Source: CAZSDU01 sp964429135 (lineage in GTDB: Bacteria > Bacteroidota > Bacteroidia > Bacteroidales > FEN-979). From it: a stretch of DNA of 64,000 nucleotides. A program made the translations under genes and the position numbers. The stretch spans positions 1-64,000 of the forward strand of contig CAYSAU010000002.1 of the NCBI GenBank assembly GCA_964429135.1. The letters run 5' to 3'. This document shows positions 24,799 to 32,854 of this stretch, in pieces (position 1 is the first letter of the stretch; each line of letters begins with the position of its first letter). The notes below the pieces were generated by a model. The model had not been told where the DNA came from. It saw nothing but the letters and a program-made list of their open reading frames with translations, and made no database searches.

Positions 24799-24806
24799 CA
24801 AAATTA
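24799..24806 (-). promoter_or_regulatory. -7 box for the AOR gene
   Basis: On the minus strand TAATTTTG matches TAnnTTTG, 27 bases before the AOR ATG at 24771. A TTG-type -33 element lies about 22 bases upstream. Confidence 0.55.
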
Positions 24807-24815
24807 TTGAAAAAA

Positions 24816-24829
24816 GTTAATCTATTAAC
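24816..24829. promoter_or_regulatory. Small palindrome inside the AOR promoter
   Basis: GTTAAT and ATTAAC form perfect 6-bp arms around a 2-base centre, between the -33 and -7 positions of the AOR promoter. An operator is possible; in this AT-rich tract chance is not excluded. Confidence 0.35.
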
Positions 24830-24846
24830 AAGTAAATCAAAAAGTT

Positions 24847-24870
24847 CGACTGGTTTTTTTCTGCATATCG
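24847..24870. promoter_or_regulatory. Degenerate ModE-like operator upstream of AOR
   Basis: The right half ATATCG (24865-24870) is perfect and carries the same flanks (TGCATATCGC) as the site at 20296. At exactly the same 12-base distance the left side reads TTCGACTG, matching the flank and first three bases of CGATAT but not the rest. It lies about 40 bases above the AOR -7 box. Confidence 0.5.
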
Positions 24871-24912
24871 CAAAAGTCCAAGCCCTGACCCCAAGTGCCT
24901 CAAAACGTATTC

Positions 24913-26646
24913 CTATGATCTTCCCAGATCTTCATCCGGATTTGACAACCACTGAAAATTATAGAGGCCGTCGATCAGCTTTTCCCTTTTTTCTTCAGGG
25001 CTGAGCCGTTCATAAGCCTCTCGGGCTTCCTGGGCTTTTTTTCGTTTCTCATCCTCGATGGCATAAATATTGGTGAGATACTTTTGCTCCACCTCTTTCT
25101 GGAGAAAATCCCGAGCTACCGTGGGGAAAAGTTCAAGAAGGAGCTCATCCTTTTCATTTTCAGCCAGTTTCATGTCACCGTACTCCTCAAAAACAGTATT
25201 TTCCTGTTTTTTATAATTTTTTGTATCATACGGAGTTTCTTCCCTTACTCCGGTCAACTGTTCACGAAAATCCGGATCAACGGGAATGGGAGTTGTCCCA
25301 TAAATTCCCTTGACGAGATTGACAAACTGTATGGATTTAGTCGTGAAGAAAGGCTGGCCTTTGTTTTCATCGATCACGCAATTGACGGCTTGAACGCCAA
25401 CAATCTGGCTGGTAGGGGTAACCAGGGGAGGGCAGCCCGATTTGACACGTACCAGAGGAACCAGTTCAAGAACCCTGGGCAGCAGATGGTCCAGTTTTAA
25501 CTGTTTTAGCTGGGCCAGCATATTGGTGTACATTCCTCCGGGGATCTCGGCTGCTTTAACCATTTCATCAGGCTTAGGGAAGTTGAAATAGTTTTCAATT
25601 TCGTGACACGCGGCAAGAAGTTCTGATTCCTTGTCATGTTTTGCCATATAAATGGCCTTGATGAACTGTTTGTTGATCTCTTTTGGCAGTTCATAATCCG
25701 TAATATCGAAATCGATGGGGAATTGCTTATAAGAATCAAATTCTGCCAGTTCTTCCCGGATTGTTTTCAACTCCTTATTGATTTTAACCACAGCCTCGAG
25801 GTTGACTCCGGTATCAATGCCCAGCTTATCGCAGAAGATTTGTACCAGTTCAAAGGCCGGGGCAGCAGGTCCTCCGGCAAAATTCATGATGGAAGTATCC
25901 ACGATATCGGCTCCATGCATGATTGCGGAAAGTAAGGAAGCAAGTCCAAATCCCGGTGTACAATGTGTATGAAAATCAATAGGTAGGCTGACTTCTTCTT
26001 TCAGACGCTGAATTAACTTACCTGTTCTCAGCGGCGGAATCAGCCCAGCCATATCTTTGATGCTGATCATATCAGCGCCAAGCGCTTCCAGTTGCTTTGC
26101 TTTATCAACAAAATATTCTATGGTGAAAATGTTATGCGGTAAAGATTTGAAATGGACGAGTGATTTGAATTTCTGGCGTGTGGAAAATTTCGGATCTACA
26201 GTATAACTGATGGCGCAATCTGCAATCCCTCCATTCTCTTTCACGTACCTGATGGTAGATTTCATGTTCTCTACATCGTTCAGGGCATCAAAAATTCTCA
26301 TAATGCCGATGCCTGACTGAACAGCGAAACAATTGAACCCTTTAATCACATCCTCGGGATAAGGATTATAACCGAAAAGGTTACGGCCTCTTGAGAGTGC
26401 AGTAAGCAGGGAAGCATCACCGATTTCTGCTTTGATCCTTTCAAGACGGGCCCAAGGATTTTCTCCCAAGTAACGCATGATAGAATCCGGGACAGCTCCG
26501 CCCCAGACCTCCATGGCATAAAAATGAGCTTCTTTGTAAAAAGGCAATACACGGTCAACCTGGCTTTGGTTCATCCGTGTTGCAAAAAGGGATTGCTGGC
26601 CGTCGCGTAAGGTGAGATCCCTGATCAACAACTTTTTTCGGCGCAT
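24913..26646 (-). CDS. Carboxyltransferase-type protein (oxaloacetate decarboxylase alpha / pyruvate carboxylase B like) without biotin domain
   Basis: 577 residues. The HMGL-like TIM barrel opens with LLIRDLTLRDGQQSLFATRM (metal-binding Asp and Gln) and carries MEVWGGAVPD, MISIKDMAGL with the carbamylated-lysine-type Lys, and FHTHCTPG with the metal-binding histidines. The conserved PycA-type C-terminal region is GGMYTNMLAQL and VKSGCPPLVTPTSQIVG. No biotinyl AMKM motif is present, so a separate biotin carrier protein is needed. Such proteins transfer CO2 between biotin and pyruvate or oxaloacetate. It is upstream of, and co-directional with, AOR, but separated by 141 bases holding the AOR promoter. 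Confidence 0.85.
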   Translation of the reverse strand: MRRKKLLIRDLTLRDGQQSLFATRMNQSQVDRVLPFYKEAHFYAMEVWGGAVPDSIMRYLGENPWARLERIKAEIGDASLLTALSRGRNLFGYNPYPEDVIKGFNCFAVQSGIGIMRIFDALNDVENMKSTIRYVKENGGIADCAISYTVDPKFSTRQKFKSLVHFKSLPHNIFTIEYFVDKAKQLEALGADMISIKDMAGLIPPLRTGKLIQRLKEEVSLPIDFHTHCTPGFGLASLLSAIMHGADIVDTSIMNFAGGPAAPAFELVQIFCDKLGIDTGVNLEAVVKINKELKTIREELAEFDSYKQFPIDFDITDYELPKEINKQFIKAIYMAKHDKESELLAACHEIENYFNFPKPDEMVKAAEIPGGMYTNMLAQLKQLKLDHLLPRVLELVPLVRVKSGCPPLVTPTSQIVGVQAVNCVIDENKGQPFFTTKSIQFVNLVKGIYGTTPIPVDPDFREQLTGVREETPYDTKNYKKQENTVFEEYGDMKLAENEKDELLLELFPTVARDFLQKEVEQKYLTNIYAIEDEKRKKAQEAREAYERLSPEEKREKLIDGLYNFQWLSNPDEDLGRS

Positions 26647-26710
26647 AAGGTGAATTTCAAATGACTAATGATAGTTGATAAATTACAATTGTTCAGAGAA
26701 GAACTTGTTG

Positions 26711-26718
26711 CAAAAGTA
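26711..26718 (-). promoter_or_regulatory. -7 box for the carboxyltransferase gene
   Basis: On the minus strand TACTTTTG fits TAnnTTTG, 64 bases before the ATG at 26646. No clear -33 partner is visible at normal spacing. Confidence 0.5.
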
Positions 26719-26743
26719 GTCATTTCAGGAATTCAAAAAATGC

Positions 26744-26751
26744 TAAATTTG
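26744..26751 (+). promoter_or_regulatory. -7 box for the thiF-like/thiS-like pair
   Basis: TAAATTTG fits TAnnTTTG. Transcription from here would carry the whole heptamer array at 26757-26848 as leader RNA before the ATG at 26853. Confidence 0.5.
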
Positions 26752-26756
26752 TAAAA

Positions 26757-26848
26757 TGATTAGCGATAGGCGATCAGCGATAACCGGCAAAAACACTTCA
26801 ATCACCAATCGCCTATCGCCAATCGCCTATCGCCAATCGCCTATCGCA
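26757..26848. repeat. Inverted heptamer arrays (GCGATAG / CTATCGC family) in the thiF-like leader
   Basis: The left arm (about 26759-26783) contains AGCGATA, GGCGATC, AGCGATA units; the right arm (about 26805-26848) has six alternating CAATCGC and CTATCGC units. The arms are inverse complements, so the leader RNA could fold into a long hairpin ending 4 bases before the ATG. The same unit occurs at 1221-1270. Confidence 0.85.
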
Positions 26849-26852
26849 AAAG

Positions 26853-27449
26853 ATGAAGATCGAAGACATCAGAAAAGAATTGTCAGGAAAGACTGTCGGA
26901 ATTGCCGGTTGTGGTGGCCTTGGTTCTAACTGTGCCGTAGCCCTGGCAAGGGTTGGTATGGGTACTTTGATCCTGGTTGATTTTGATTCGGTTTCTTTAA
27001 GCAACCTGAACCGTCAATATTTTTTCTTTGATCAGATCGGCGGGAAGAAAGTGTTGATGCTCAAGGAAAATATCCTCAGGATCAATCCGGGGATAAAAAT
27101 AGTTGTTCATGACCTCAGGCTTAATGCTGATAATGTTTTTTCCATTTTCAAGGATTGTGATGTCATTGTAGAGGCTTTTGACCAGGCAGATCAAAAGAAA
27201 ATGCTGATTGAAACGATACTGACCCGGATGCCTCATAAAGATTTGGTGACCGGAATCGGAATGGCCGGATACGGAATGAATGACCTCATTCATTACCGAA
27301 GGTTGGATCGATTGCATATTTGTGGGGATGAACTTACGGAGATTTCCAGGGAGCAACCTCCTCTGGCACCCAGGGTGGGGATCGTTGCCAATATGCAGGC
27401 CAATGTCGTTCTGGAGATTCTTTTAAAATATGAAAATAACGCTAAATAA
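26853..27449 (+). CDS. ThiF/MoeB-like E1 adenylyltransferase, short form
   Basis: 198 residues. The nucleotide-binding start is VGIAGCGGLGSNCAVALARVG, followed by LVDFDSVSLSNLNRQ with the Arg used for ATP contact, and the late GDE and PLAPRVGIVANMQAN segments of the short ThiF family-2 type. There is no CxxC zinc pair and no long C-terminal region. These enzymes adenylylate the C-terminal GG of ThiS or MoaD before sulfur transfer. It overlaps the downstream carrier gene by 20 bases. In other genomes such pairs sit next to AOR genes, so a pterin-sulfur role is plausible; thiamine synthesis is the alternative, but no thi gene is near. Confidence 0.87.
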   Translation: MKIEDIRKELSGKTVGIAGCGGLGSNCAVALARVGMGTLILVDFDSVSLSNLNRQYFFFDQIGGKKVLMLKENILRINPGIKIVVHDLRLNADNVFSIFKDCDVIVEAFDQADQKKMLIETILTRMPHKDLVTGIGMAGYGMNDLIHYRRLDRLHICGDELTEISREQPPLAPRVGIVANMQANVVLEILLKYENNAK

Positions 27450-27633
27450 TAATCCTGAGGTCATTGACAGGAATCTTATTTCAGTATCGGAATTACTCCG
27501 GCTGAAAAATTTTACATTTAAAATGCTGGTCATTAAGATCAATGGGAAACTTGTAAAAAAGGATGAATATGAATCTGTTCAGATTCATGATGGAGACGAT
27601 GTTCATGTATTGCATCTAATCTCTGGAGGATAA
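27430..27633 (+). CDS. MoaD/ThiS-like sulfur-carrier protein
   Basis: 67 residues with the beta-grasp pattern of ubiquitin-like sulfur carriers (MKITLNNN, VSELLRLKNF, MLVIKINGKLVKKDEY, VHVLHLISGG) and the required C-terminal Gly-Gly (residues 66-67). It starts inside the E1-like gene, a typical coupling. Sequence alone does not decide between ThiS (thiazole) and MoaD (molybdopterin) roles; proximity to AOR and absence of thiamine genes favour a pterin role. A MoaE partner is not in the window. Confidence 0.85.
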   Translation: MKITLNNNPEVIDRNLISVSELLRLKNFTFKMLVIKINGKLVKKDEYESVQIHDGDDVHVLHLISGG

Positions 27634-27671
27634 ATCCCTATCCTGCCCTATCCTTTATCATGTAATCTTAC

Positions 27672-28964
27672 TCACACAACTTCAGCCACCACAAAAGTGC
27701 TTCCTCCGATGAACACCAGATCTTCTTTTCCGGCAGCGAATCGGGCTGCATTCAATGCCATTCGGACGGATTCATAAGCTTCCCCTGTCAACCCTGCCTG
27801 ACAAGCCATTTTTTTCAGTTCATTTGCATCCAGTCCCCTTGGAATATCCGGTTTGCAAAAATAATAGGTAGCTGTTTTCGGTAGGATGGTGAAAATAGAG
27901 GACAGGTCTTTATCATTCACTGCTCCAAAAACAAAATGCAGATGCTGGTAAGATAGGCCTGAAATCTGATCAACGACCTCGGTCAAACCACCGGTATTAT
28001 GTCCGGTATCACAGATTGTCAGTGGTTTGCCGGAAATCACCTGCCAACGTCCCATCAAACCTGTATTGCTGATCACACGGCGGATACCGGATCGTATGTC
28101 CTGTTCTGACACCGTCATGCCCTGGCTGTTTAACACCTGGCAGCAGGCCATTACGGTCTGGATATTTTTAAGCTGGTAATTTCCTCCAAGCGGTGAAACC
28201 AGGCGGGGAATATGTATTTTATCCTGATATACGATATCGGCGATCAGTCGGTTTGGTTTTGCAGGAAGTTTGTTTTTTTTTGCCATATAAAGCTGATCGG
28301 CAAAAAAGATGGGCGATTTGTTCTCCCGGGCTTTCTGAAGGAAAACACCTTGGGTATCAGGGTGGGTTTCTCCGATTACAACAGGAATTCCGGGTTTGAT
28401 GATCCCGGCTTTTTCATGGGCTATTTTTTCAAGACTATGACCCAGAAACTGCATATGATCGAAGCTTACATTGGTGATCACGGAAACAAGGGGTGTAATG
28501 ACATTGGTGGAATCCAGCCGTCCACCCAGGCCGACTTCTATGATGGCAATATCCACTTGTTGTTCTTCAAAAAACCGAAAGGCCATTCCCACGGTCATCT
28601 CAAAAAAGGAGGGTTGAATTTTTTCGAAATCTCTCTTATACTTTCGGATCCATGCATTAACATAAGTGATAGGTATTTTTTTTCCATTTACCCTGATACG
28701 TTCCCTGAAATCCTTGAGATGGGGGGATGTATATAAACCTGTTCTCATCCCGTGAACCTGGAGAATGGAAGCCAGCATATGGGAAACAGAACCTTTCCCA
28801 TTGGTGCCTGAGATATGTACCGATTGAAATGAATGCTGGGGATTTCCGAGAAGAGTGCATAAGGCCAGGGTATTGTCGAGGTTTGCCTTATAGGCTGCAG
28901 CCCCAATCCTATGGTACATAGGTAGCTGAGCATTTAAATATTCAAGCGTTTGCTGGTAGTTCAT
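27672..28964 (-). CDS. folC: Bifunctional folylpolyglutamate/dihydrofolate synthase
   Basis: 430 residues from the ATG at 28964 (MNYQQTLEYL), one base after the anmK stop; an upstream in-frame ATG at 29012 would run 47 bases into anmK. The Mur-ligase P-loop is HISGTNGKGSVSHMLASIL, followed by TSPHL, the acidic IEVGLGGRLDSTN and SFDHMQFLGHS, all FolC hallmarks, and CDTGHNTGG in the C-terminal domain. It adds glutamate to dihydropteroate and folates. Confidence 0.95.
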   Translation of the reverse strand: MNYQQTLEYLNAQLPMYHRIGAAAYKANLDNTLALCTLLGNPQHSFQSVHISGTNGKGSVSHMLASILQVHGMRTGLYTSPHLKDFRERIRVNGKKIPITYVNAWIRKYKRDFEKIQPSFFEMTVGMAFRFFEEQQVDIAIIEVGLGGRLDSTNVITPLVSVITNVSFDHMQFLGHSLEKIAHEKAGIIKPGIPVVIGETHPDTQGVFLQKARENKSPIFFADQLYMAKKNKLPAKPNRLIADIVYQDKIHIPRLVSPLGGNYQLKNIQTVMACCQVLNSQGMTVSEQDIRSGIRRVISNTGLMGRWQVISGKPLTICDTGHNTGGLTEVVDQISGLSYQHLHFVFGAVNDKDLSSIFTILPKTATYYFCKPDIPRGLDANELKKMACQAGLTGEAYESVRMALNAARFAAGKEDLVFIGGSTFVVAEVV

Positions 28965-28965
28965 T

Positions 28966-30042
28966 TCAGGAAATAGTCCCTCCGGTTGAGTTTCTTGAAG
29001 CCCCGGTAACACTCTTCAGGCAATTCGTTTCATTTCTCAGCCTCAACACCCCAAGGAAAGCAAAAACCAGGGCTTCTTTAAAATTAATGGTGTCGGGATC
29101 AGGAAGTATAACCTCTGTTTTCGTATGCTTACGGATACGTTCTATCAGATAGTCATTAAATGCACCGCCTCCTGTTGTGAGCATTGTGTTTTCAGGATTG
29201 TCGCTGATGATTCTGGATACCTGTATGGCAATATGTTCTGTATATGTTGACAGCAGATCCCTGAGTTCTTGTCCGGAATCGTTCAGCAATGGCCAGATAT
29301 GTCTTTGTACCCATTCTTTCCCGAGTGATTTTGGGGCAGGCTGATGGTAATAGGGCAGGGCATTCAATGGTTCCAGTATGAAAGGAAGAATTTTTCCCTC
29401 TCTGGCCATTTTTCCTTCCTGATCAAAGAATTTACCGGCTTTTTCGGCGAGCTTATTCAGCACGATATTGGCAGGACAGATATCAAATGCCAGTCGGTTT
29501 TCATCTTGTTCAAAAGAGATGTTGGCAAATCCCCCCAGGTTCAGGCAATAATGATAATCGTCGAAAAGCAAGCGATCACCTACGGGGACAAGGGGCGCTC
29601 CCTGTCCACCGAGGGCCACATCAAGCGCTCGGAAGTCGCTAGCGACTGGGATGCCTGTTTCTGCAGCGATAGCCGGGCCCCTCCCAATCTGTGAAGTGAT
29701 TCTTTTTTTCGGCTGATGAAAAACAGTATGACCGTGGGAGGCGATGAGGTCCGGTTTGAGCCGGTGTTTATGGATGAAGTCTTTCGCAAGATGCCCAAGC
29801 AAATGTCCGTATTCGATATCGGTTTGTACGAAACCCAGGGCTGTGTCATCCTCTGCAGCGGCCAAACGGGATTTCCATTCGGGAGTATAAGGGATGGTCT
29901 CCGCATGGGTGATGTCATAATGCCATTTCCCTTCTGTCCATTCGAAAACACAGTGAGCGATGTCAAGACCGTCGAGGGATGTTCCCGACATCAGGCCGAT
30001 GATGTTGTATTTATTTTGACGGGTAATCATGGGGGACAACAT
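28966..30042 (-). CDS. anmK: Anhydro-N-acetylmuramic acid kinase
   Basis: 358 residues, the usual length. The ATP-binding start IIGLMSGTSLDGLDIAHC is the AnmK signature, then ASHGHTVFHQP, GRGPAIAAETGIPVASDFR, GGQGAPLVP and the late LTTGGGAFNDYL. The enzyme phosphorylates and opens anhydroMurNAc from cell-wall turnover. It lies 10 bases after murF, within a cell-wall gene run (folC-anmK-murF). Confidence 0.95.
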   Translation of the reverse strand: MLSPMITRQNKYNIIGLMSGTSLDGLDIAHCVFEWTEGKWHYDITHAETIPYTPEWKSRLAAAEDDTALGFVQTDIEYGHLLGHLAKDFIHKHRLKPDLIASHGHTVFHQPKKRITSQIGRGPAIAAETGIPVASDFRALDVALGGQGAPLVPVGDRLLFDDYHYCLNLGGFANISFEQDENRLAFDICPANIVLNKLAEKAGKFFDQEGKMAREGKILPFILEPLNALPYYHQPAPKSLGKEWVQRHIWPLLNDSGQELRDLLSTYTEHIAIQVSRIISDNPENTMLTTGGGAFNDYLIERIRKHTKTEVILPDPDTINFKEALVFAFLGVLRLRNETNCLKSVTGASRNSTGGTIS

Positions 30043-30052
30043 CAGAAGATCA

Positions 30053-31354
30053 TCAGGACATTAGTTTATCGATGATATTTTCCAGCTTGATGCCTCTTGA
30101 CCCTTTAAGTAAAATATGAGTATGGGTAAGAGGGTGATCTGCGAACCACATCCGAGCCTGATCACTATCGTGAAAACAGATATATTGCTTTGTTTTGTTC
30201 ACGCGAGAGAAGACCGGGCCAACAAGGTAAACGGCAGAAAAATTCATTTTTTCAAGGAGACGGAGAATTTCTTCATGTTCCTGATCGGTATTTTTTCCGA
30301 GTTCGAGCATATCTCCAAGAATGGCAATTTTTTTGATATGGGCGGAAGCCGCGAAATTCTCAATGGCCGATTTCATGCTGCTGGGATTGGCATTATAGGC
30401 ATCGAGGATAAGGATATTGGTAGGGGTTTGTAAAATCTGAGAACGGTTATTTGAAGGTGTATAGGATTCGATGGCTTCCTTTATTTTTTCCGGGGTAACA
30501 CCGAAATACTGACCGATGCAGGCAGCAGCCATAATGTTTTCGACATTATATCGTCCAAAAAATTTAGCGTTGATCTTCTCCACCGATTTATCCCTGAAAA
30601 CCATTTCCATTGACAGACAAGGGCTGGAAGAGATTTTCCTGGCCGAAAGTTCTGATGATCTTTCACCATATGGAATTTTCATCAGCCTAGTTGCATTTTC
30701 CATGAGCAAGGTATTATCTTCATGGATGAAAACTTTTCCTTTGGAAGCATCGAGGAAACGGTATAATTCCGTTTTTGTCCGGATTACTCCTTCGAAGCTG
30801 CCAAATCCTTCCAGGTGTGCCTTCCCGATATTGGTGATCAGTCCATAATCAGGCAGGGCGATCCGGCAGAGGAAATCAATTTCCCCGGGATGATTGGCTC
30901 CCATTTCGATCAAGGCGATTTCCGTTTCCTGCTTCAGTTCTAGCAGGGTGAGAGGAGCGCCGATGTGGTTATTCAGGTTTCCCTGGTTGGCAAGGGTATT
31001 GTATTTCTTTGACAGAACAGCATGACTGAGTTCTTTGGTAGTGGTTTTCCCATTGGTACCGGTAATGGCGATCACGGGAATGGAAAATTGTTTTCTGTGA
31101 TGACGGGCGAGTTGTTGTAAAGTCAGAATTACATCATCGACAAGGATGCATCGGTCGCTGATGTTTACAGCGGGGTCATCAATGACAACATACGCAGCGC
31201 CTTCTTCCAAAGCGCGGGAAGCGAAAGAATTTCCGTTGAACTTTTCTCCTTTTAAAGCAAAAAACAAACACCCGTTCTGTATTTTCCGAGTATCGGTCGA
31301 GACATACGGGTGTTCAAGGAATATCGAATAAAGACGGGCGATTTGGTCAGGCAT
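30053..31354 (-). CDS. murF: UDP-MurNAc-tripeptide:D-alanyl-D-alanine ligase
   Basis: 433 residues from the ATG at 31354 (MPDQIARL), one base after the gldJ stop; the frame is also open from 31384. Features are STDTRKIQNGCLFFALKGE, the P-loop ITGTNGKTTTKELS, MGANHPGEI, and NNRSQ with the C-terminal LILDAYNANPSSM. It adds D-Ala-D-Ala to the peptidoglycan precursor in the cytoplasm. The tight spacing suggests co-transcription with gldJ. Confidence 0.96.
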   Translation of the reverse strand: MPDQIARLYSIFLEHPYVSTDTRKIQNGCLFFALKGEKFNGNSFASRALEEGAAYVVIDDPAVNISDRCILVDDVILTLQQLARHHRKQFSIPVIAITGTNGKTTTKELSHAVLSKKYNTLANQGNLNNHIGAPLTLLELKQETEIALIEMGANHPGEIDFLCRIALPDYGLITNIGKAHLEGFGSFEGVIRTKTELYRFLDASKGKVFIHEDNTLLMENATRLMKIPYGERSSELSARKISSSPCLSMEMVFRDKSVEKINAKFFGRYNVENIMAAACIGQYFGVTPEKIKEAIESYTPSNNRSQILQTPTNILILDAYNANPSSMKSAIENFAASAHIKKIAILGDMLELGKNTDQEHEEILRLLEKMNFSAVYLVGPVFSRVNKTKQYICFHDSDQARMWFADHPLTHTHILLKGSRGIKLENIIDKLMS

Positions 31355-31355
31355 G

Positions 31356-32828
31356 CTATTTTCCGGGAATGGCACTGCCGACACGGGTCATGGCACAACG
31401 GAATCCGACGGCATTGGATGCGTCATTTTCATCAAGATAACGACGCATGCCCGGACTCAGGTAATAGGCCGGATCTTTCCAGCTACCCCCTTTATAAACC
31501 CTGGCGTGGTCGGTGATGAGTGAAGATTCTCCATATTGATACATCATGTTGGTGGAGGCGGCGGCTGAGGAATCTTTCCACAAATTATTATCAATATTTG
31601 AAGCAAAATCACCATCCAGATAGTTGATGTTATCCGCCTGACGATAATTCTTGCGGTTCAGCGCTTCTGCAGTGGTGATCGGGCGGTTTTTCAGGCGTCC
31701 CAGGCTGTCTTTTTCTGCCAGGAACCCTTCAGCATCCCGCTGGGGAGTAGTGAAAACGTTTCCCCGGAAGGGACGGATATCAGAAACTTCATAAGCATTC
31801 AGCGGTCGGTACACATCAAGCACCCATTCGCTGACATTTCCGGCCATGTTATAAAGGCCATAATCATTGGGAAAGTAAGATCCGCAGGGAGCGGGGATTT
31901 CTGCCCCATCGTTCAGGTTACCGGCGACTCCCATATAATCTCCTTTACCTCTTTTGAAGTTATCCATGAAACTTCCGTAATATCTTCTTTCACTGGTTCG
32001 TACATAATTTCCATTCCAGGGATAGTTCTTTTTTTCAACAACCCTTTCATACAACGTATTGCCAATCAAACCGAGGGCAGCATATTCCCATTCGGCTTCA
32101 GTCGGGAGGCGGTATTTCGGGAGCATGATCCCGTCTTCCATTTTCACTTTACGGGTTCCTGTTCCATTGGGATTCAGATCAGGAAGGGGTTTATCCACCA
32201 GGCCTTCATATTGTCCGGCAAGATAGGCTTCTGTATTGAAATTGTTTTCATTTTTCTGGGCAGGATCCATTGCAAGAATCCCTTTTTTGATCAGCAGGAT
32301 CTCGTTGACCCGATCAGATCTCCAGGCACAGTAATCGTTAGCCTGAACCCAGGAAACCCCCACAACGGGATAATTCCGGTATGCCGGGTGACGGAAATAA
32401 TACTCCACCAGGGGTTCATTGTACGACAGTTTGTCGCGCCATACCAGGGTGTCGGGCAGAGCTTTACGGTAAACACCGGGATAATCAGTACTGTAAACCC
32501 GGTTTAACCAGTAAAGGTATTCAATGTAATCGAGGTTCCTGACCTCGGTTTCATCCATATAGAAACTGGCTACAGTAACCCTTCGGGGCTGGTTGTTCCA
32601 GTCGAACATGACATCGTCCTGGGTCTGCCCCATGGTGAAGGTGCCACCTTCGATAAAGACCAGGCCGGGACCTGTTTGTTGTTCCTGGTAATCCCTGACT
32701 TCAAACCCTCCGTTTTTCGGATTGTTATAATCCCAACCGGTGGATCGGGATCCTTGTTTCTTACAGGAACCCGTGAAGATAATGACCGCGGCTAAGGCGC
32801 TTACATGAATTATGGTTCTCACTTTCAT
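31356..32828 (-). CDS. gldJ: Type IX secretion/gliding lipoprotein GldJ (FGE-sulfatase fold)
   Basis: 490 residues. The lipoprotein signal ends at the lipobox IFTGSC. The opening GWDYNNPKNGGFE followed by QTGPGLVFIEGGTF and FYMDETEV is the GldJ-type start, and the domain continues as a formylglycine-enzyme-like fold with LPTEAEWEYAA, MAGNVSEWV and the closing GGSWKD and GFRCAM. GldJ is an outer-membrane lipoprotein needed for type IX secretion and gliding. The paralogue GldK/PorK shares the fold and is the main alternative, but the first hundred residues favour GldJ. Confidence 0.87.
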   Translation of the reverse strand: MKVRTIIHVSALAAVIIFTGSCKKQGSRSTGWDYNNPKNGGFEVRDYQEQQTGPGLVFIEGGTFTMGQTQDDVMFDWNNQPRRVTVASFYMDETEVRNLDYIEYLYWLNRVYSTDYPGVYRKALPDTLVWRDKLSYNEPLVEYYFRHPAYRNYPVVGVSWVQANDYCAWRSDRVNEILLIKKGILAMDPAQKNENNFNTEAYLAGQYEGLVDKPLPDLNPNGTGTRKVKMEDGIMLPKYRLPTEAEWEYAALGLIGNTLYERVVEKKNYPWNGNYVRTSERRYYGSFMDNFKRGKGDYMGVAGNLNDGAEIPAPCGSYFPNDYGLYNMAGNVSEWVLDVYRPLNAYEVSDIRPFRGNVFTTPQRDAEGFLAEKDSLGRLKNRPITTAEALNRKNYRQADNINYLDGDFASNIDNNLWKDSSAAASTNMMYQYGESSLITDHARVYKGGSWKDPAYYLSPGMRRYLDENDASNAVGFRCAMTRVGSAIPGK

Positions 32829-32854
32829 GTTTTAAAATTTTTGCAAATATATAA

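Noticed and set aside
31356..32828. Annotation of this gene as a sulfatase-modifying enzyme
   Set aside because: The fold is that of formylglycine-generating enzymes, but the lipoprotein signal, GldJ-type N-terminus and secretion neighbours point to a type IX component.
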